Below are positions 16,315 through 25,186 of a stretch of DNA of 50,607 nucleotides, in pieces. Position 1 is the first letter of the stretch; each line of letters begins with the position of its first letter. The notes beneath the pieces were generated by a model that worked only from the letters and a program-made list of their open reading frames with translations, was not told the DNA's origin and ran no database searches. Both the position numbers and the translations under genes were made by a program. Source of the stretch: Lachnospiraceae bacterium (GTDB lineage: Bacteria; Bacillota; Clostridia; Lachnospirales; Lachnospiraceae); contig JAQXGF010000006.1 in NCBI GenBank assembly GCA_029006155.1, forward strand, positions 1 through 50,607, written 5' to 3'.

Positions 16315-16692
16315 ATGAAAAGCTATACAATTACAGTAAATGGCAATGTATATGACGTAACCGTTGAAGAAGGTACCGGTTCTGCAGCTCCGGCAGCAGC
16401 ACCGAAGGCTGCTCCGAAAGCAGCACCGAAGGCCGCTCCGGCAGCACCGAAGGCAGCCGCTCCGGCAGCAGGCGCTGGTTCTGTAAAAGTGACCGCTTCC
16501 GTTCCGGGTAAGGTATACAAGGTAGAGGCAAGCGTAGGACAGGCAGTCAAGAAGGGTGACAGCATCATCATTCTTGAGGCTATGAAGATGGAGATCCCGG
16601 TTGTTGCTCCGCAGGATGGTACGGTAGCAAGCATCGACGTTGCTGCTGGTGCAGCAGTAGAGTCCGGTGACGTTCTGGCTACTCTGAACTAA
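16315..16692 (+). CDS. Biotin carboxyl carrier protein (GcdC/MmdC/1.3S type)
   Basis: Carries CO2 on biotin between the carboxyltransferases and the membrane decarboxylase. The N-terminal 20 residues (MKSYTITVNGNVYDVTVEEG) are the docking strand typical of this class, followed by an Ala/Pro/Lys-rich flexible hinge with PKAA repeats and a C-terminal biotinyl domain with the canonical EAMKMEI; the Lys between the two Met residues is biotinylated. Length 125. It is the only biotin domain in the operon, so both carboxyltransferases presumably use it. Confidence 0.94.
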   Translation: MKSYTITVNGNVYDVTVEEGTGSAAPAAAPKAAPKAAPKAAPAAPKAAAPAAGAGSVKVTASVPGKVYKVEASVGQAVKKGDSIIILEAMKMEIPVVAPQDGTVASIDVAAGAAVESGDVLATLN

Positions 16693-16740
16693 GGAGAACT
16701 GACGTCTTGGACTGTCTAATTACAAACTGGAGGTAAAAAA

Positions 16741-17898
16741 ATGTCTTACGTTTTAAATACGTTGTCCAACTTACTGGATCAGACGGCGTTCATGAATCTG
16801 ACGGTAGGCAACTACGTCATGATCGCAGTAGCGTGTGTCTTCCTGTATCTGGCAATTAAACACGGTTTTGAGCCTCTGCTTCTTGTTCCGATCGCATTCG
16901 GTATGCTGCTCGTAAATATCTATCCGGATATCATGGCAGAGCCGTATGTGGATGCAGCCGGAATCGAGCATGCAGGCGGATTGCTTCATTATTTCTATCT
17001 GATGGATGAATGGTCCATTCTTCCGTCCCTGATCTTCATGGGTGTCGGCGCGATGACAGACTTCGGCCCGCTGATTGCGAACCCGATCAGCTTCCTGCTC
17101 GGTGCAGCCGCTCAGCTCGGTATCTATGTTGCTTACTTCCTTGCAATCGCTCTTGGATTCAATGGTAAGGCTGCAGCAGCGATCTCTATCATCGGTGGTG
17201 CAGACGGCCCGACCTCCATTTTCCTTGCAGGTAAGCTCGGACAGACCGCTCTGATGGGACCGATCGCCGTAGCTGCATACTCCTACATGTCTCTCGTTCC
17301 GATCATTCAGCCGCCGATCATGAAGGCACTGACGACCAAAGAAGAGCGTGAGATCAAGATGCAGCAGCTTCGTCCGGTATCCAAGCTGGAGAAGATTCTC
17401 TTCCCGATCGTTATTACCATCGTTGTTTGTATGCTGCTTCCGTCCACGGCTCCGCTCGTAGGTATGCTGATGCTCGGTAACCTCTTCCGCGAGAGTGGTG
17501 TTGTAAAGCAGCTGACAGAGACCGCTTCCAATGCAATGATGTACATCGTCGTTATCCTGCTTGGTACTTCCGTAGGAGCTACCACGAGTGCAGAGGCATT
17601 CCTGAACCTGAACACGATCAAGATCGTTGTCCTTGGTCTGGCAGCATTTGCATTCGGTACCGCAGGCGGTGTTCTGCTTGGTAAGCTGATGTGCAAGCTT
17701 TCCGGTGGCAAGATCAATCCGTTGATCGGTTCTGCCGGTGTATCTGCCGTTCCGATGGCAGCCCGTGTATCCCAGAAGGTCGGCGCGGAGGCAGATCCGA
17801 CGAACTTCCTGCTGATGCATGCAATGGGACCGAACGTAGCAGGTGTTATCGGTACTGCAGTAGCAGCCGGAACTTTCATGGCTATTTTCGGAGTATAA
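16741..17898 (+). CDS. Ion-translocating biotin decarboxylase, beta subunit (OadB/MmdB/GcdB)
   Basis: Integral membrane protein that decarboxylates carboxybiotin and couples this to sodium export. Of 385 residues most are hydrophobic, with about nine to eleven predicted membrane spans. Conserved signatures are present: FMGVGAMTDFGPLIANP, the IIGGADGPTSIF loop in which the Asp is essential in characterised homologues, VPIIQPPIMKALTT, and a C-terminal NPLIGSAGVSAVPMAARV segment. It lies between the biotin carrier and the pyruvate-type carboxyltransferase. Sodium specificity follows from the family and is not tested here. Confidence 0.94.
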   Translation: MSYVLNTLSNLLDQTAFMNLTVGNYVMIAVACVFLYLAIKHGFEPLLLVPIAFGMLLVNIYPDIMAEPYVDAAGIEHAGGLLHYFYLMDEWSILPSLIFMGVGAMTDFGPLIANPISFLLGAAAQLGIYVAYFLAIALGFNGKAAAAISIIGGADGPTSIFLAGKLGQTALMGPIAVAAYSYMSLVPIIQPPIMKALTTKEEREIKMQQLRPVSKLEKILFPIVITIVVCMLLPSTAPLVGMLMLGNLFRESGVVKQLTETASNAMMYIVVILLGTSVGATTSAEAFLNLNTIKIVVLGLAAFAFGTAGGVLLGKLMCKLSGGKINPLIGSAGVSAVPMAARVSQKVGAEADPTNFLLMHAMGPNVAGVIGTAVAAGTFMAIFGV

Positions 17899-17939
17899 AA
17901 TATAATTTATGTTCGTAAGTTCAATACAGGAGGAACAAA

Positions 17940-19352
17940 ATGGCTGAACAAGTTAAAAAACCAATTAAGATTACTGAGACCATCCTTCGTGATGCGCATC
18001 AGTCTCTGATTGCAACACGTATGACGACCGAGCAGATGCTCCCGATCGTAGATAAGCTGGATAAAGTTGGATATCATTCTGTAGAGTGCTGGGGTGGTGC
18101 GACATTCGATGCTTCCCTTCGTTTCCTGCATGAAGATCCGTGGGAGAGACTGCGTAAGTTAAGAGATGGCTTCAAGAACACGAAGCTGCAGATGCTGTTC
18201 CGTGGACAGAACATCTTGGGTTACCGTCCGTATGCAGACGATGTCGTAGAGTACTTCGTACAGAAGTCCATCGCAAATGGTATCGATATCATCCGTATCT
18301 TCGACTGCATGAACGATATGCGCAACCTTCAGACAGCAGTATCCGCTGCAAACAAGGAGAAGGGCCATGCACAGGTAGCAATGTCCTACACTCTGGGCGA
18401 TGCTTACACACTGGAGTACTGGGTAGACCTGGCAAAGCGTATCGAGGATATGGGTGCAAACTCCATCTGTGTCAAGGATATGGCAGGTCTGCTGCTTCCG
18501 TATAAGGCAACCGAGCTGATTACCGCACTGAAAGAGAATGTCAGCATCCCGATTCAGCTGCATACACACTATACATCCGGCGTTGCTTCCATGACTTACT
18601 TAAAGGCAGTTGAGGCTGGCGTAGATGTCATCGACTGTGCAATGTCTCCGTTCGCGCTTGGTACTTCCCAGCCGGCAACGGAAGTTATGGTTGAGACCTT
18701 CAAGGGTACTCCGTATGATACCGGATTTGATTCCAAGCTGCTTGATGAGATCGCAGATTACTTCCGTCCGATGCGTGACGAGGCGCTCAAGAGCGGTCTG
18801 CTGAACCCGAAGAACCTTGGTGTCAACATCAAGACGCTGCTGTATCAGGTACCGGGCGGCATGCTTTCGAACCTGACTTCTCAGCTGAAGGATCTGCATG
18901 CAGAGGACAAGTACTATCAGGTACTGGAAGAGGTTCCGCGTGTTCGTAAGGACCTCGGTGAGTGCCCGCTTGTTACTCCGTCTTCCCAGATCGTTGGTAC
19001 ACAGGCCGTTATGAACGTCATCAACGGTGAGCGTTACAAGATGGTTCCGCAGCAGACAAAGGATGTTCTGTGTGGTAAGTACGGCGCTACGATCAAGCCG
19101 TTCAATAAGGAAGTACAGAAGAAGTGCATCGGTGATGCAGAAGTCATCACTTGCCGTCCGGCAGATCTGATCCCGGATGAGCTGGATACCCTGCGTGGCG
19201 AGATGGCTCAGTGGTCCGAGCAGGATGAGGACGTTCTGACCTATGCACTGTTCCCGCAGGTGGCTACTGATTTCTTCAAGTACAGAGAGGCTCAGGAGAA
19301 AAAGGTAGATCCGACCGTTGCAGATGCAAAGAATAAGGCATATCCGGTATAA
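17940..19352 (+). CDS. Pyruvate/oxaloacetate-type carboxyltransferase (OadA/PycB/transcarboxylase-5S family, no biotin domain)
   Basis: TIM-barrel carboxyltransferase that moves CO2 between oxaloacetate/pyruvate and carboxybiotin. Motifs: ETILRDAHQSLIATRM with the metal Asp, LRFLHEDPWERLRKLR, MLFRGQNILGYR, SICVKDMAGLL with the carbamylated Lys, and the metal-binding HTHYTSG. A C-terminal PYC_OADA-like domain follows. At 470 residues it ends without the biotinyl domain that full OadA proteins carry, so it must use the separate carrier at 16315. Last gene of the operon, with a terminator 50 bases downstream. Confidence 0.92.
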   Translation: MAEQVKKPIKITETILRDAHQSLIATRMTTEQMLPIVDKLDKVGYHSVECWGGATFDASLRFLHEDPWERLRKLRDGFKNTKLQMLFRGQNILGYRPYADDVVEYFVQKSIANGIDIIRIFDCMNDMRNLQTAVSAANKEKGHAQVAMSYTLGDAYTLEYWVDLAKRIEDMGANSICVKDMAGLLLPYKATELITALKENVSIPIQLHTHYTSGVASMTYLKAVEAGVDVIDCAMSPFALGTSQPATEVMVETFKGTPYDTGFDSKLLDEIADYFRPMRDEALKSGLLNPKNLGVNIKTLLYQVPGGMLSNLTSQLKDLHAEDKYYQVLEEVPRVRKDLGECPLVTPSSQIVGTQAVMNVINGERYKMVPQQTKDVLCGKYGATIKPFNKEVQKKCIGDAEVITCRPADLIPDELDTLRGEMAQWSEQDEDVLTYALFPQVATDFFKYREAQEKKVDPTVADAKNKAYPV

Positions 19353-19402
19353 GGATGACCAGAGTTTACTTCTGAATGTTTATAAGAAGTGACAGATAAC
19401 AG

Positions 19403-19436
19403 GGCTGCCGCAATGGAAGTTGCGGCGGCCTTTTCT
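19403..19436 (+). terminator. Terminator of the decarboxylase operon
   Basis: GGCTGCCGCAA (19403-19413) pairs with TTGCGGCGGCC (19420-19430) with one G-U pair, followed by TTTTCT. The 170 bases after it up to the next gene show only a weak promoter-like pair (TTGAAT 19539, TAACAT 19562). Confidence 0.88.
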
Positions 19437-19610
19437 ATAAAAGACGTAGAGGGTGCCTGATTTGTTGCCTGTGGAGGCAAAGAAATGGCGCATCAGGAGA
19501 AAGCAGGCGGATGACATCCGACAGGTTAAAAAGAAGTTGAATGAAAATTTGAAGGATTTTTAACATGGCGGAGGGATTAAGTATTAGAAAAGAATACAGG
19601 AGGAGATCAT

Positions 19611-20285
19611 ATGCGACAGGAAGTCAGAGAAAATGTATGCTGGATTGTCGGTGCAGGGAGCTTTGACGGGCTGCTGGAACGCCCGCAGGAAGGCGATCTT
19701 GTTATCGCGGCAGACGGTGGTTATACTTATTTAAAGGAGCTTGGCATAGAGCCGGATGTGCTGCTCGGAGATTTTGATTCCTTAAAGCGGGTGCCGGAGC
19801 ATGAGCATCTGCTGCGGCATTCTCCGATCAAAGATGACACGGATATGGCACTGGCGGTGGCCTACGCACAGGAGCAGGGCTATCATACCTTTTATCTTTA
19901 TGGAGGTCTGGGCGGACGGCTGGATCATACGATGGGCAATTTTCAGCTTTTGACTGGGATTTCCAAAGCGGGTGATATCGCCTATCTGATTGGAGAAGGA
20001 CAGATCATTACGGCGATCACAGGCGAACGGATCTGCTTTGCCAGAGAAGCCACCGGCATGATCTCTGTGTTCAGTATGGACACTGCCGCGAGTGGAATCT
20101 GGGAGCACAATCTGAAGTATCAGCTGCATGACGCACAGATGACGAATGATAAGACACTTGGCGTCAGCAATGAGTTTATCGGTGAAGAGAGCAGCATTGA
20201 GGTACATCAGGGGACGCTGTTGATCCTGTGGGATGCGAAGAACGGGATGCCGGCGGGACGGACAAGGATAAATGATAGGACTTGA
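19611..20285 (+). CDS. thiN: Thiamine diphosphokinase
   Basis: Transfers pyrophosphate from ATP to thiamine to make thiamine diphosphate. Family marks are VIAADGGYTYLKELGIEPDVLLGDFDSL, the KDDTDMALAVAYA metal site, YGGLGGRLDHTMGNFQLL and, near the C-terminus, VSNEFIGEESSIEVHQGTLLIL. Length 224. AGGAG lies a few bases before ATG 19611. A small membrane-protein gene overlaps or abuts its end. No thiamine riboswitch was recognised upstream. Confidence 0.93.
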   Translation: MRQEVRENVCWIVGAGSFDGLLERPQEGDLVIAADGGYTYLKELGIEPDVLLGDFDSLKRVPEHEHLLRHSPIKDDTDMALAVAYAQEQGYHTFYLYGGLGGRLDHTMGNFQLLTGISKAGDIAYLIGEGQIITAITGERICFAREATGMISVFSMDTAASGIWEHNLKYQLHDAQMTNDKTLGVSNEFIGEESSIEVHQGTLLILWDAKNGMPAGRTRINDRT

Positions 20286-20320
20286 ATCGGTTAAAAAGAA
20301 AAAGGAGCGTGAGTGCACGA

Positions 20321-20764
20321 GTGAAAAAAGAATCGTATCAGGGCTTTGTTTTATGGCTGGTCGCAACGGCCATTGTCCTTTGCTGGCGATCGCTGTATCA
20401 GCCACTGGTCGTTCATTTCAGTCCGACCAAGGACTTTGCGTTGCTTCTGATGGGAATGCTGAATTTGCTGTATCTTCTGATCCTGCTCTTTGGCACCGTA
20501 TACTGGCTGCCGGGGATTTCCTATATGGAGGCAACGGCTGTCGGGATTGGCGCATGTCGGCGCTATGGCGGAGTTCGGCTTTTGTGCGGGTGTCTGGCAA
20601 TGATGGTTTATGTCCTCTTTTGTCTGGTGGATCGCCGTTATCTGCATTTGAATTCTGATATCTGGAGCTGTACAGCTGCCGGCACGGTGTTGATTTTAGA
20701 AGAAAAAGCGCATTCTTTTTACGATTGTGCTTGCATATTTAGAAAAAACAGCTATAATGAATAA
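20321..20764 (+). CDS. Small membrane protein, unknown function
   Basis: Product of about 147 residues with three or four hydrophobic stretches (FVLWLVATAIVLCWRSLY, FALLLMGMLNLLYLLILL, CLAMMVYVLFCLVD, and a weaker one), separated by short basic loops. I recognise no family. Start is uncertain: GTG at 20321 has AAGGAG 13 bases upstream, while an in-frame TTG at 20282 overlaps the thiN stop codon. Transcription with thiN is likely from the spacing. The promoter of the following gene lies inside its last codons. Confidence 0.6.
   Translation: MKKESYQGFVLWLVATAIVLCWRSLYQPLVVHFSPTKDFALLLMGMLNLLYLLILLFGTVYWLPGISYMEATAVGIGACRRYGGVRLLCGCLAMMVYVLFCLVDRRYLHLNSDIWSCTAAGTVLILEEKAHSFYDCACIFRKNSYNE
20731..20758 (+). 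promoter_or_regulatory. Promoter of the amino-acid ABC transporter
   Basis: TTGCAT (20731-20736), 16-base spacer, TATAAT (20753-20758), about 60 bases before the substrate-binding protein gene and within the end of the preceding gene. Confidence 0.8.
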
Positions 20765-20818
20765 AAGTTGGATTCATTTTATAATTATGCATGGCATCAT
20801 GCAGGAGGAGGAACAGAT

Positions 20819-21727
20819 ATGAAAAGAAAAATTGTAGCGCTTATGCTGATCGGCTGCATGACAGCTTCTATGACCGCGTTTGCAGAGGAGAGTACAGAGG
20901 GAGCAACAGAGGCAGGCACAGAGGCAGCCGTTGATTTCTCTGATGTAGAGACCGTAACGGAGGGCAAGCTGACCGTAGCGACGAGCCCGGATTTCGCACC
21001 GTATGAGTTCTATGCGATCGATGAGGATGGCACACCGTCTCTGGCAGGCTTTGACATTGCGCTTGCACAGTACATTGCAGATTACATGGGACTGGAGCTG
21101 GAAGTCGTTACCGTTGACTTTGATGGCGTACTGACCGAGCTGCAGACCAAGTCCGTAGACCTTGGCATGGCAGGACTTTCCCCGGATCCGGCACGTGAAG
21201 CGATCATGGATTTCTCTGATATTTACTATGAGGGAGGACAGTCTCTCGTTACGTTAAAGGACAATGCAGATAAGTACAACAGCTTTGATGCAGTCAACAA
21301 TTCTGACGTATCCGTTGGTGCTCAGACCGGTTCCATTCAGCTGGATCTGGCAAATGAGAATACTCCGGATGCAGATATTGTATCCCTCCCGAAGGTAACG
21401 GACATTATCTCCGAGCTGCTGGCAGGCAAGCTGGAAGCAGCTTTTATTGAGACAGATGTAGCGAAGAGCTATCAGAAGAACTATCCGGATCTGGAGCTTG
21501 TACTGGATGTTCCGTATGATGTAAAGGGTTCCGCGATTGGTGTATCCAAAGACAATGCAGGGCTGATGGAAGCAGTCAATGCGGCAATCGCAGCTGCGAA
21601 GAAGGATGGTTCCCTTGAGGACTACATCGCTGAGGCAAATGCACTTGCGGCTGGAGAGAAGTATGAAGGTCTTCTGGATGACAACGGCGAGGTAGCGGAA
21701 GCTTCTACCGAGGCAGTTACCGAGTAA
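20819..21727 (+). CDS. Polar amino-acid ABC transporter, substrate-binding protein
   Basis: Extracytoplasmic receptor (SBP_bac_3 family) that delivers a polar amino acid to the permease. After the signal peptide (MKRKIVALMLIGCMTASMTA) comes a Thr/Glu-rich linker and a bilobed domain: KLTVATSPDFAPYEF, GFDIALAQYIADYMG, DLGMAGLSPDPAREAIMDFS and VGAQTGSIQ. LIGC could be a lipobox, but the hydrophobic run continues past the Cys to an AFA-EE site, so lipid anchoring versus release is unresolved. ATG at 20819 has AGGAGGAGG upstream. Residues contacting ligand do not allow me to name it. Confidence 0.92.
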   Translation: MKRKIVALMLIGCMTASMTAFAEESTEGATEAGTEAAVDFSDVETVTEGKLTVATSPDFAPYEFYAIDEDGTPSLAGFDIALAQYIADYMGLELEVVTVDFDGVLTELQTKSVDLGMAGLSPDPAREAIMDFSDIYYEGGQSLVTLKDNADKYNSFDAVNNSDVSVGAQTGSIQLDLANENTPDADIVSLPKVTDIISELLAGKLEAAFIETDVAKSYQKNYPDLELVLDVPYDVKGSAIGVSKDNAGLMEAVNAAIAAAKKDGSLEDYIAEANALAAGEKYEGLLDDNGEVAEASTEAVTE

Positions 21728-21754
21728 TTCCCGTATCACATGATTTTCTGAATA

Positions 21755-21793
21755 AAAAGCTGCTGCATTGTTTTATGAGATGTAGCAGCTTTT
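21755..21793 (+). terminator. Intercistronic hairpin (partial terminator or mRNA stabiliser)
   Basis: AAAAGCTGCT (21755-21764) pairs with AGCAGCTTTT (21784-21793); three further pairs extend the stem inward. The T-run is part of the stem and short. Placed between binding protein and permease, it probably allows some read-through and keeps receptor mRNA in excess, a common arrangement. Confidence 0.65.
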
Positions 21794-21812
21794 AAGCTGA
21801 AAGGAGCAGAAG

Positions 21813-22598
21813 ATGGACAGTTTCATTCAACTCAGTAATTTTCCTAAAATTGCACCGTATGCCCAGCTGTTTCGGCAGGGACTTCTTGTCACCGTTCTCT
21901 TATCGGCTTTTACGGTCGCAATCGGCTTCGTCATCGCGCTTCTGCTGGCGCTGATGCGTCTCTCGAATGTCCGTCCGTTTCGGTTCCTCGGACTGGATAA
22001 AGACGGGCATCAGAAGGAATCCGGCATACTCGCAGCGATCAGCCGGTTCAATCCGCTGAGTTTTCTGGCGACGGCGTACGTCGAGATCCTTCGTTCTACG
22101 CCTGTCCTCGTGCAGATTTTTATTATTTACTATGGCGTATTTTCTCTTATAAAGCTTCCGTCCTTCCAGATGTTTGGCTTTATCAAATTTGACCGGTTCT
22201 TTCCAGGTGTTGTAGCGCTCGGCATGAATTCCGGCGCATATTTGTGTGAGATCATCCGTTCCGGTATCCAGTCGATTGACGGCGGACAGACCGAGGCGGC
22301 GCGTTCCCTGGGACTTTCTCAGGTACAGAACCTGCGCTATATCATTTTCCCGCAGGCACTGAAGAACATCCTTCCGGCGATCGCAAATGAGTTCGTCGTT
22401 ATCATTAAGGAGTCTGCGATCACCTATACGATCGGCGTGCAGGATATTATGTTTGCAGTCAATGCGGTCAAGGGCGCGACCTTTATTATCATTGAGCCGC
22501 TGCTCGTGGCGACAGCCATTTATTTCTGCCTGTGCTTCCCGACTTCGAAGCTGATTGCATATTTTGAAAGGAGAATGAGCCGTGGCGACAAGAGATAA
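21813..22598 (+). CDS. Polar amino-acid ABC transporter, permease
   Basis: HisM/GlnP-type membrane subunit. About five membrane helices are visible, beginning [30 protein letters not shown]. The cytoplasmic loop that contacts the ATPase is [20 protein letters not shown]. At 261 residues it is slightly long owing to a hydrophilic insert ([19 protein letters not shown]) after the first helix. The last 17 bases overlap the ATPase gene, so the two are translationally coupled. Confidence 0.93.
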   Translation: MDSFIQLSNFPKIAPYAQLFRQGLLVTVLLSAFTVAIGFVIALLLALMRLSNVRPFRFLGLDKDGHQKESGILAAISRFNPLSFLATAYVEILRSTPVLVQIFIIYYGVFSLIKLPSFQMFGFIKFDRFFPGVVALGMNSGAYLCEIIRSGIQSIDGGQTEAARSLGLSQVQNLRYIIFPQALKNILPAIANEFVVIIKESAITYTIGVQDIMFAVNAVKGATFIIIEPLLVATAIYFCLCFPTSKLIAYFERRMSRGDKR

Positions 22599-23358
22599 AC
22601 TGATTCAGGTGACCGACTTAAAGAAGCACTATAAGATGGGTACGATCAAGGCACTCGACGGCGTGACGACGGATATTTACCGCGGGGATGTCATGGTAGT
22701 CATCGGTCCGTCCGGTTCCGGTAAATCGACATTTCTGCGCAGCCTCAATCTGCTGGAGGAGCCGACCGGTGGAGCGATTGTCTTTGACGGCGTGGACATC
22801 ACAAAGAAAAAGTACAAGGATGCAAATGGAAAGACCGTAAAACTGGATATCGACGCACTGCGTCAGAAGATGGGCATGGTATTCCAGCATTTTAATCTGT
22901 TTCCGCATATGACTATTCTGGAAAATATGGTGCTGGCACCGATGAAGGTAAAAGGCATCAGCCGTGCCGATGCAGAACAGAAGGCATTGCAGCTGCTGGA
23001 CCGCGTCGGCCTGAAGGACCGTGCGGATGCCTATCCGATCCAGCTCTCTGGAGGACAGAAGCAGCGTGTGGCGATCGTGCGTGCGCTGGCAATGGAACCA
23101 GAAGTGATGCTGTTTGATGAGCCGACGTCCGCACTTGACCCGGAGATGGTAGGTGAAGTGCTGGATGTTATGAAGGAGCTGGCAAAAGAAGGTATGACGA
23201 TGGTGTGTGTGACCCATGAGATGGGATTCGCGCGTGAAGTCGGCAACCGTGTGCTCTTCATGGCGGATGGAAAGCTGCTCGAAGAGGGCACACCGGAAGA
23301 GATTTTTGAACACCCGAAGCATCCGCGGTTGCAGGATTTCTTATCGAAAGTATTATAA
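22582..23358 (+). CDS. Polar amino-acid ABC transporter, ATP-binding protein
   Basis: GlnQ/HisP-type ATPase that powers the permease. Walker [11 protein letters not shown]-loop [11 protein letters not shown], signature LSGGQKQR, Walker [10 protein letters not shown] and the switch His in CVTHEMGFA are all intact. A short insert ([17 protein letters not shown]) precedes the Q-loop. GTG start at 22582 overlaps the permease end and has GGAG about nine bases upstream. Length 258. Confidence 0.95.
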   Translation: MATRDKLIQVTDLKKHYKMGTIKALDGVTTDIYRGDVMVVIGPSGSGKSTFLRSLNLLEEPTGGAIVFDGVDITKKKYKDANGKTVKLDIDALRQKMGMVFQHFNLFPHMTILENMVLAPMKVKGISRADAEQKALQLLDRVGLKDRADAYPIQLSGGQKQRVAIVRALAMEPEVMLFDEPTSALDPEMVGEVLDVMKELAKEGMTMVCVTHEMGFAREVGNRVLFMADGKLLEEGTPEEIFEHPKHPRLQDFLSKVL

Positions 23359-23410
23359 AGATCAGAGATGAAACATTCTTCTGGTTGGATCATGGCAGTG
23401 AGATGGCGCG

Positions 23411-23442
23411 AAATGCGACATTTTGCTGCCTGCTGCATTTTT
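23411..23442 (+). terminator. Possible terminator of the ABC transporter operon
   Basis: AAATGCGACA (23411-23420) pairs with TGCTGCATTT (23431-23440), with one G-U pair and one mismatch, followed by TT to give five T in a row. Moderate stability. The rest of the 258-base gap holds TATAAT-like sequences at 23482 and 23556 but no pair of boxes I can assign firmly to the next gene. Confidence 0.45.
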
Positions 23443-23616
23443 GGAACTTCAAATATTTCCGCGTGGTTTTGCGCACTTTTTTATAATGATGTTGGGGTCA
23501 ATAAATCATGATGTCATGCAAGCATGAAACGCATGACCTTTTGACCCTTGTATCTTATAATATAACGGACAAAAAAGATTCAGACAATATGTCGTTTATA
23601 AGGGAGGAAGAGAAAC

Positions 23617-25059
23617 ATGATACCGGAAAAGCAGGTAGCGATCGATACAATTGAGACGAAACGGGACGTCATTACGAACGTGGCAGATCACATCTGGGAG
23701 TATGCAGAACTCTCTTTGCAGGAGGAGAAGTCGGCGGCCCTGTACTGTGATGTGCTGGAAAAAGAAGGATTTCAGGTAGAAAAAGGAATCTGTGGGATTG
23801 CGACGGCATTTTCTGCGACCTACGGCAGCGGGAGACCGCTGATTGGAATTCTGGCAGAGTATGATGCGCTTTCCGGGCTTTCCCAGAAGGCCGGCAGCCT
23901 GACGCGGGAAGAGCTGACGCCGGGTGGCAGCGGACATGGCTGCGGACACAACCTGCTCGGGGCGGGTGCGATGGCAGCGGCGATCGGCATACGCGCGTAT
24001 CTGAAGCAGACCGGTGCGCCAGGTACCGTCGTACTCTATGGCTGTCCGGGAGAGGAAGGCGGAGCGGCGAAGGCATTCATGGCACGGGATGGCGTGTGGC
24101 GTACACTGGATGCGGCGCTGACCTGGCACCCGGAAGATGTGAATGAGGTCGAGACCGGGTCTTCCAACTCCTGCATTCAAGTGCAGTATAAATTTACCGG
24201 AGTGGCATCCCATGCTTCGGGAGCACCGGAGAAGGGCCGCAGTGCACTGGATGCGGTCGAGCTGATGAACATCGGCGTACAGTTTTTGCGCGAGCATATG
24301 AGTGACCGGGCGAGAGTCCATTATGCCATCACCGATGCAGGCGGATGCAGCCCGAATGTCGTACAGCCGCGTGCGAGTGTACTTTACATGGTGCGCTCCA
24401 ACCACGTGTCAGAGGCGGTGGAACTGCAGGCGCGGGTCGACCGGATCGCAGAAGGTGCGGCACTGATGACCGATACGACGTTTGAACGAAAATTTATCGA
24501 CGGTCTGGCAGACACGGTGACGAACCATGCGCTGGAGAAAGTGCTGTATGAGAACTTTGCGGCGCTTGGCGTTCCTTCCTATACGGAAGAGGAGCATGCT
24601 TATGCGGATGCGCTGGCGAAGACCTATCCGGGCAGCGATGCGCTTCCGGGTGTGGCAGCGGAAAATGATCCGGTACTGGCAGAAGAGGTGCGGCAGATGC
24701 GGGTGCAGAACGGACATGCGATGAATGCGTTTCTTGCTCCGCTCTACCAGGGGGATGCGTTCAAGGCGGGATCTACAGATGTCGGAGATGTCAGCTGGCT
24801 GACGCCGACGGCACAGATCCATGTCGCAGCATGGCCGAATGGCTGTCCGGGACACAGCTGGCAGAACGTCTCCTGTGACCGGACCGAGATCGGGCACAAG
24901 GCGGCGCTTCATGCCGGAAAGGTGCTGGCAGCAGCGGCGATTGATCTTTACCGGAATCCGGAATTCTTAAAAGAAGCGCGGAAGGAATACGAGATTCGCA
25001 CAAAAGAAGGCTACACCTGTCCGATTCCGGCAGATGCTGTACCGGTGATTCCGGACTAA
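23617..25059 (+). CDS. M20 family amidohydrolase (AbgB-like, p-aminobenzoyl-glutamate hydrolase type)
   Basis: Metallopeptidase-family enzyme that cleaves an amide bond of an N-acyl amino acid or similar compound. Metal-ligand motifs are GSGHGCGHNLLG, GCPGEEGGAAK and LTWHPEDVNEVETG; a dimerisation domain follows (SSNSCIQVQYKFTGVASHASGAP). A late STDVGDVSWLTPTAQIH carries the last ligand. The 480-residue length and pattern fit AbgB rather than the shorter aminoacylases. It follows an amino-acid transporter, suggesting uptake and hydrolysis of conjugates, but the two appear to be separate units. Substrate is inference. Confidence 0.85.
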   Translation: MIPEKQVAIDTIETKRDVITNVADHIWEYAELSLQEEKSAALYCDVLEKEGFQVEKGICGIATAFSATYGSGRPLIGILAEYDALSGLSQKAGSLTREELTPGGSGHGCGHNLLGAGAMAAAIGIRAYLKQTGAPGTVVLYGCPGEEGGAAKAFMARDGVWRTLDAALTWHPEDVNEVETGSSNSCIQVQYKFTGVASHASGAPEKGRSALDAVELMNIGVQFLREHMSDRARVHYAITDAGGCSPNVVQPRASVLYMVRSNHVSEAVELQARVDRIAEGAALMTDTTFERKFIDGLADTVTNHALEKVLYENFAALGVPSYTEEEHAYADALAKTYPGSDALPGVAAENDPVLAEEVRQMRVQNGHAMNAFLAPLYQGDAFKAGSTDVGDVSWLTPTAQIHVAAWPNGCPGHSWQNVSCDRTEIGHKAALHAGKVLAAAAIDLYRNPEFLKEARKEYEIRTKEGYTCPIPADAVPVIPD

Positions 25060-25112
25060 ACGGAAATTTAGATGCAGGCGGAATGAAAAAAGTAGCAAAA
25101 CCGGAAAAGGTA

Positions 25113-25121
25113 TGTTATGAT
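25113..25121 (+). promoter_or_regulatory. Possible extended -10 promoter of the GH25 lysozyme gene
   Basis: TGTTATGAT gives TATGAT at 25116-25121 with a TGn extension. The matching -35 (TAGCAA at 25093) is poor. About 65 bases upstream of the ATG. Confidence 0.45.
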
Positions 25122-25186
25122 AAGGGCGATTTCGTGCAGTATTTAAGGAGTAATTCTGAGCGTACCAGGATGAAAAGGAGGATTTT

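Noticed and set aside
20272..20658. 128-codon frame overlapping the small membrane protein in another frame
   Set aside because: The 20321-20764 frame has coherent membrane helices and a ribosome site; this one does not.
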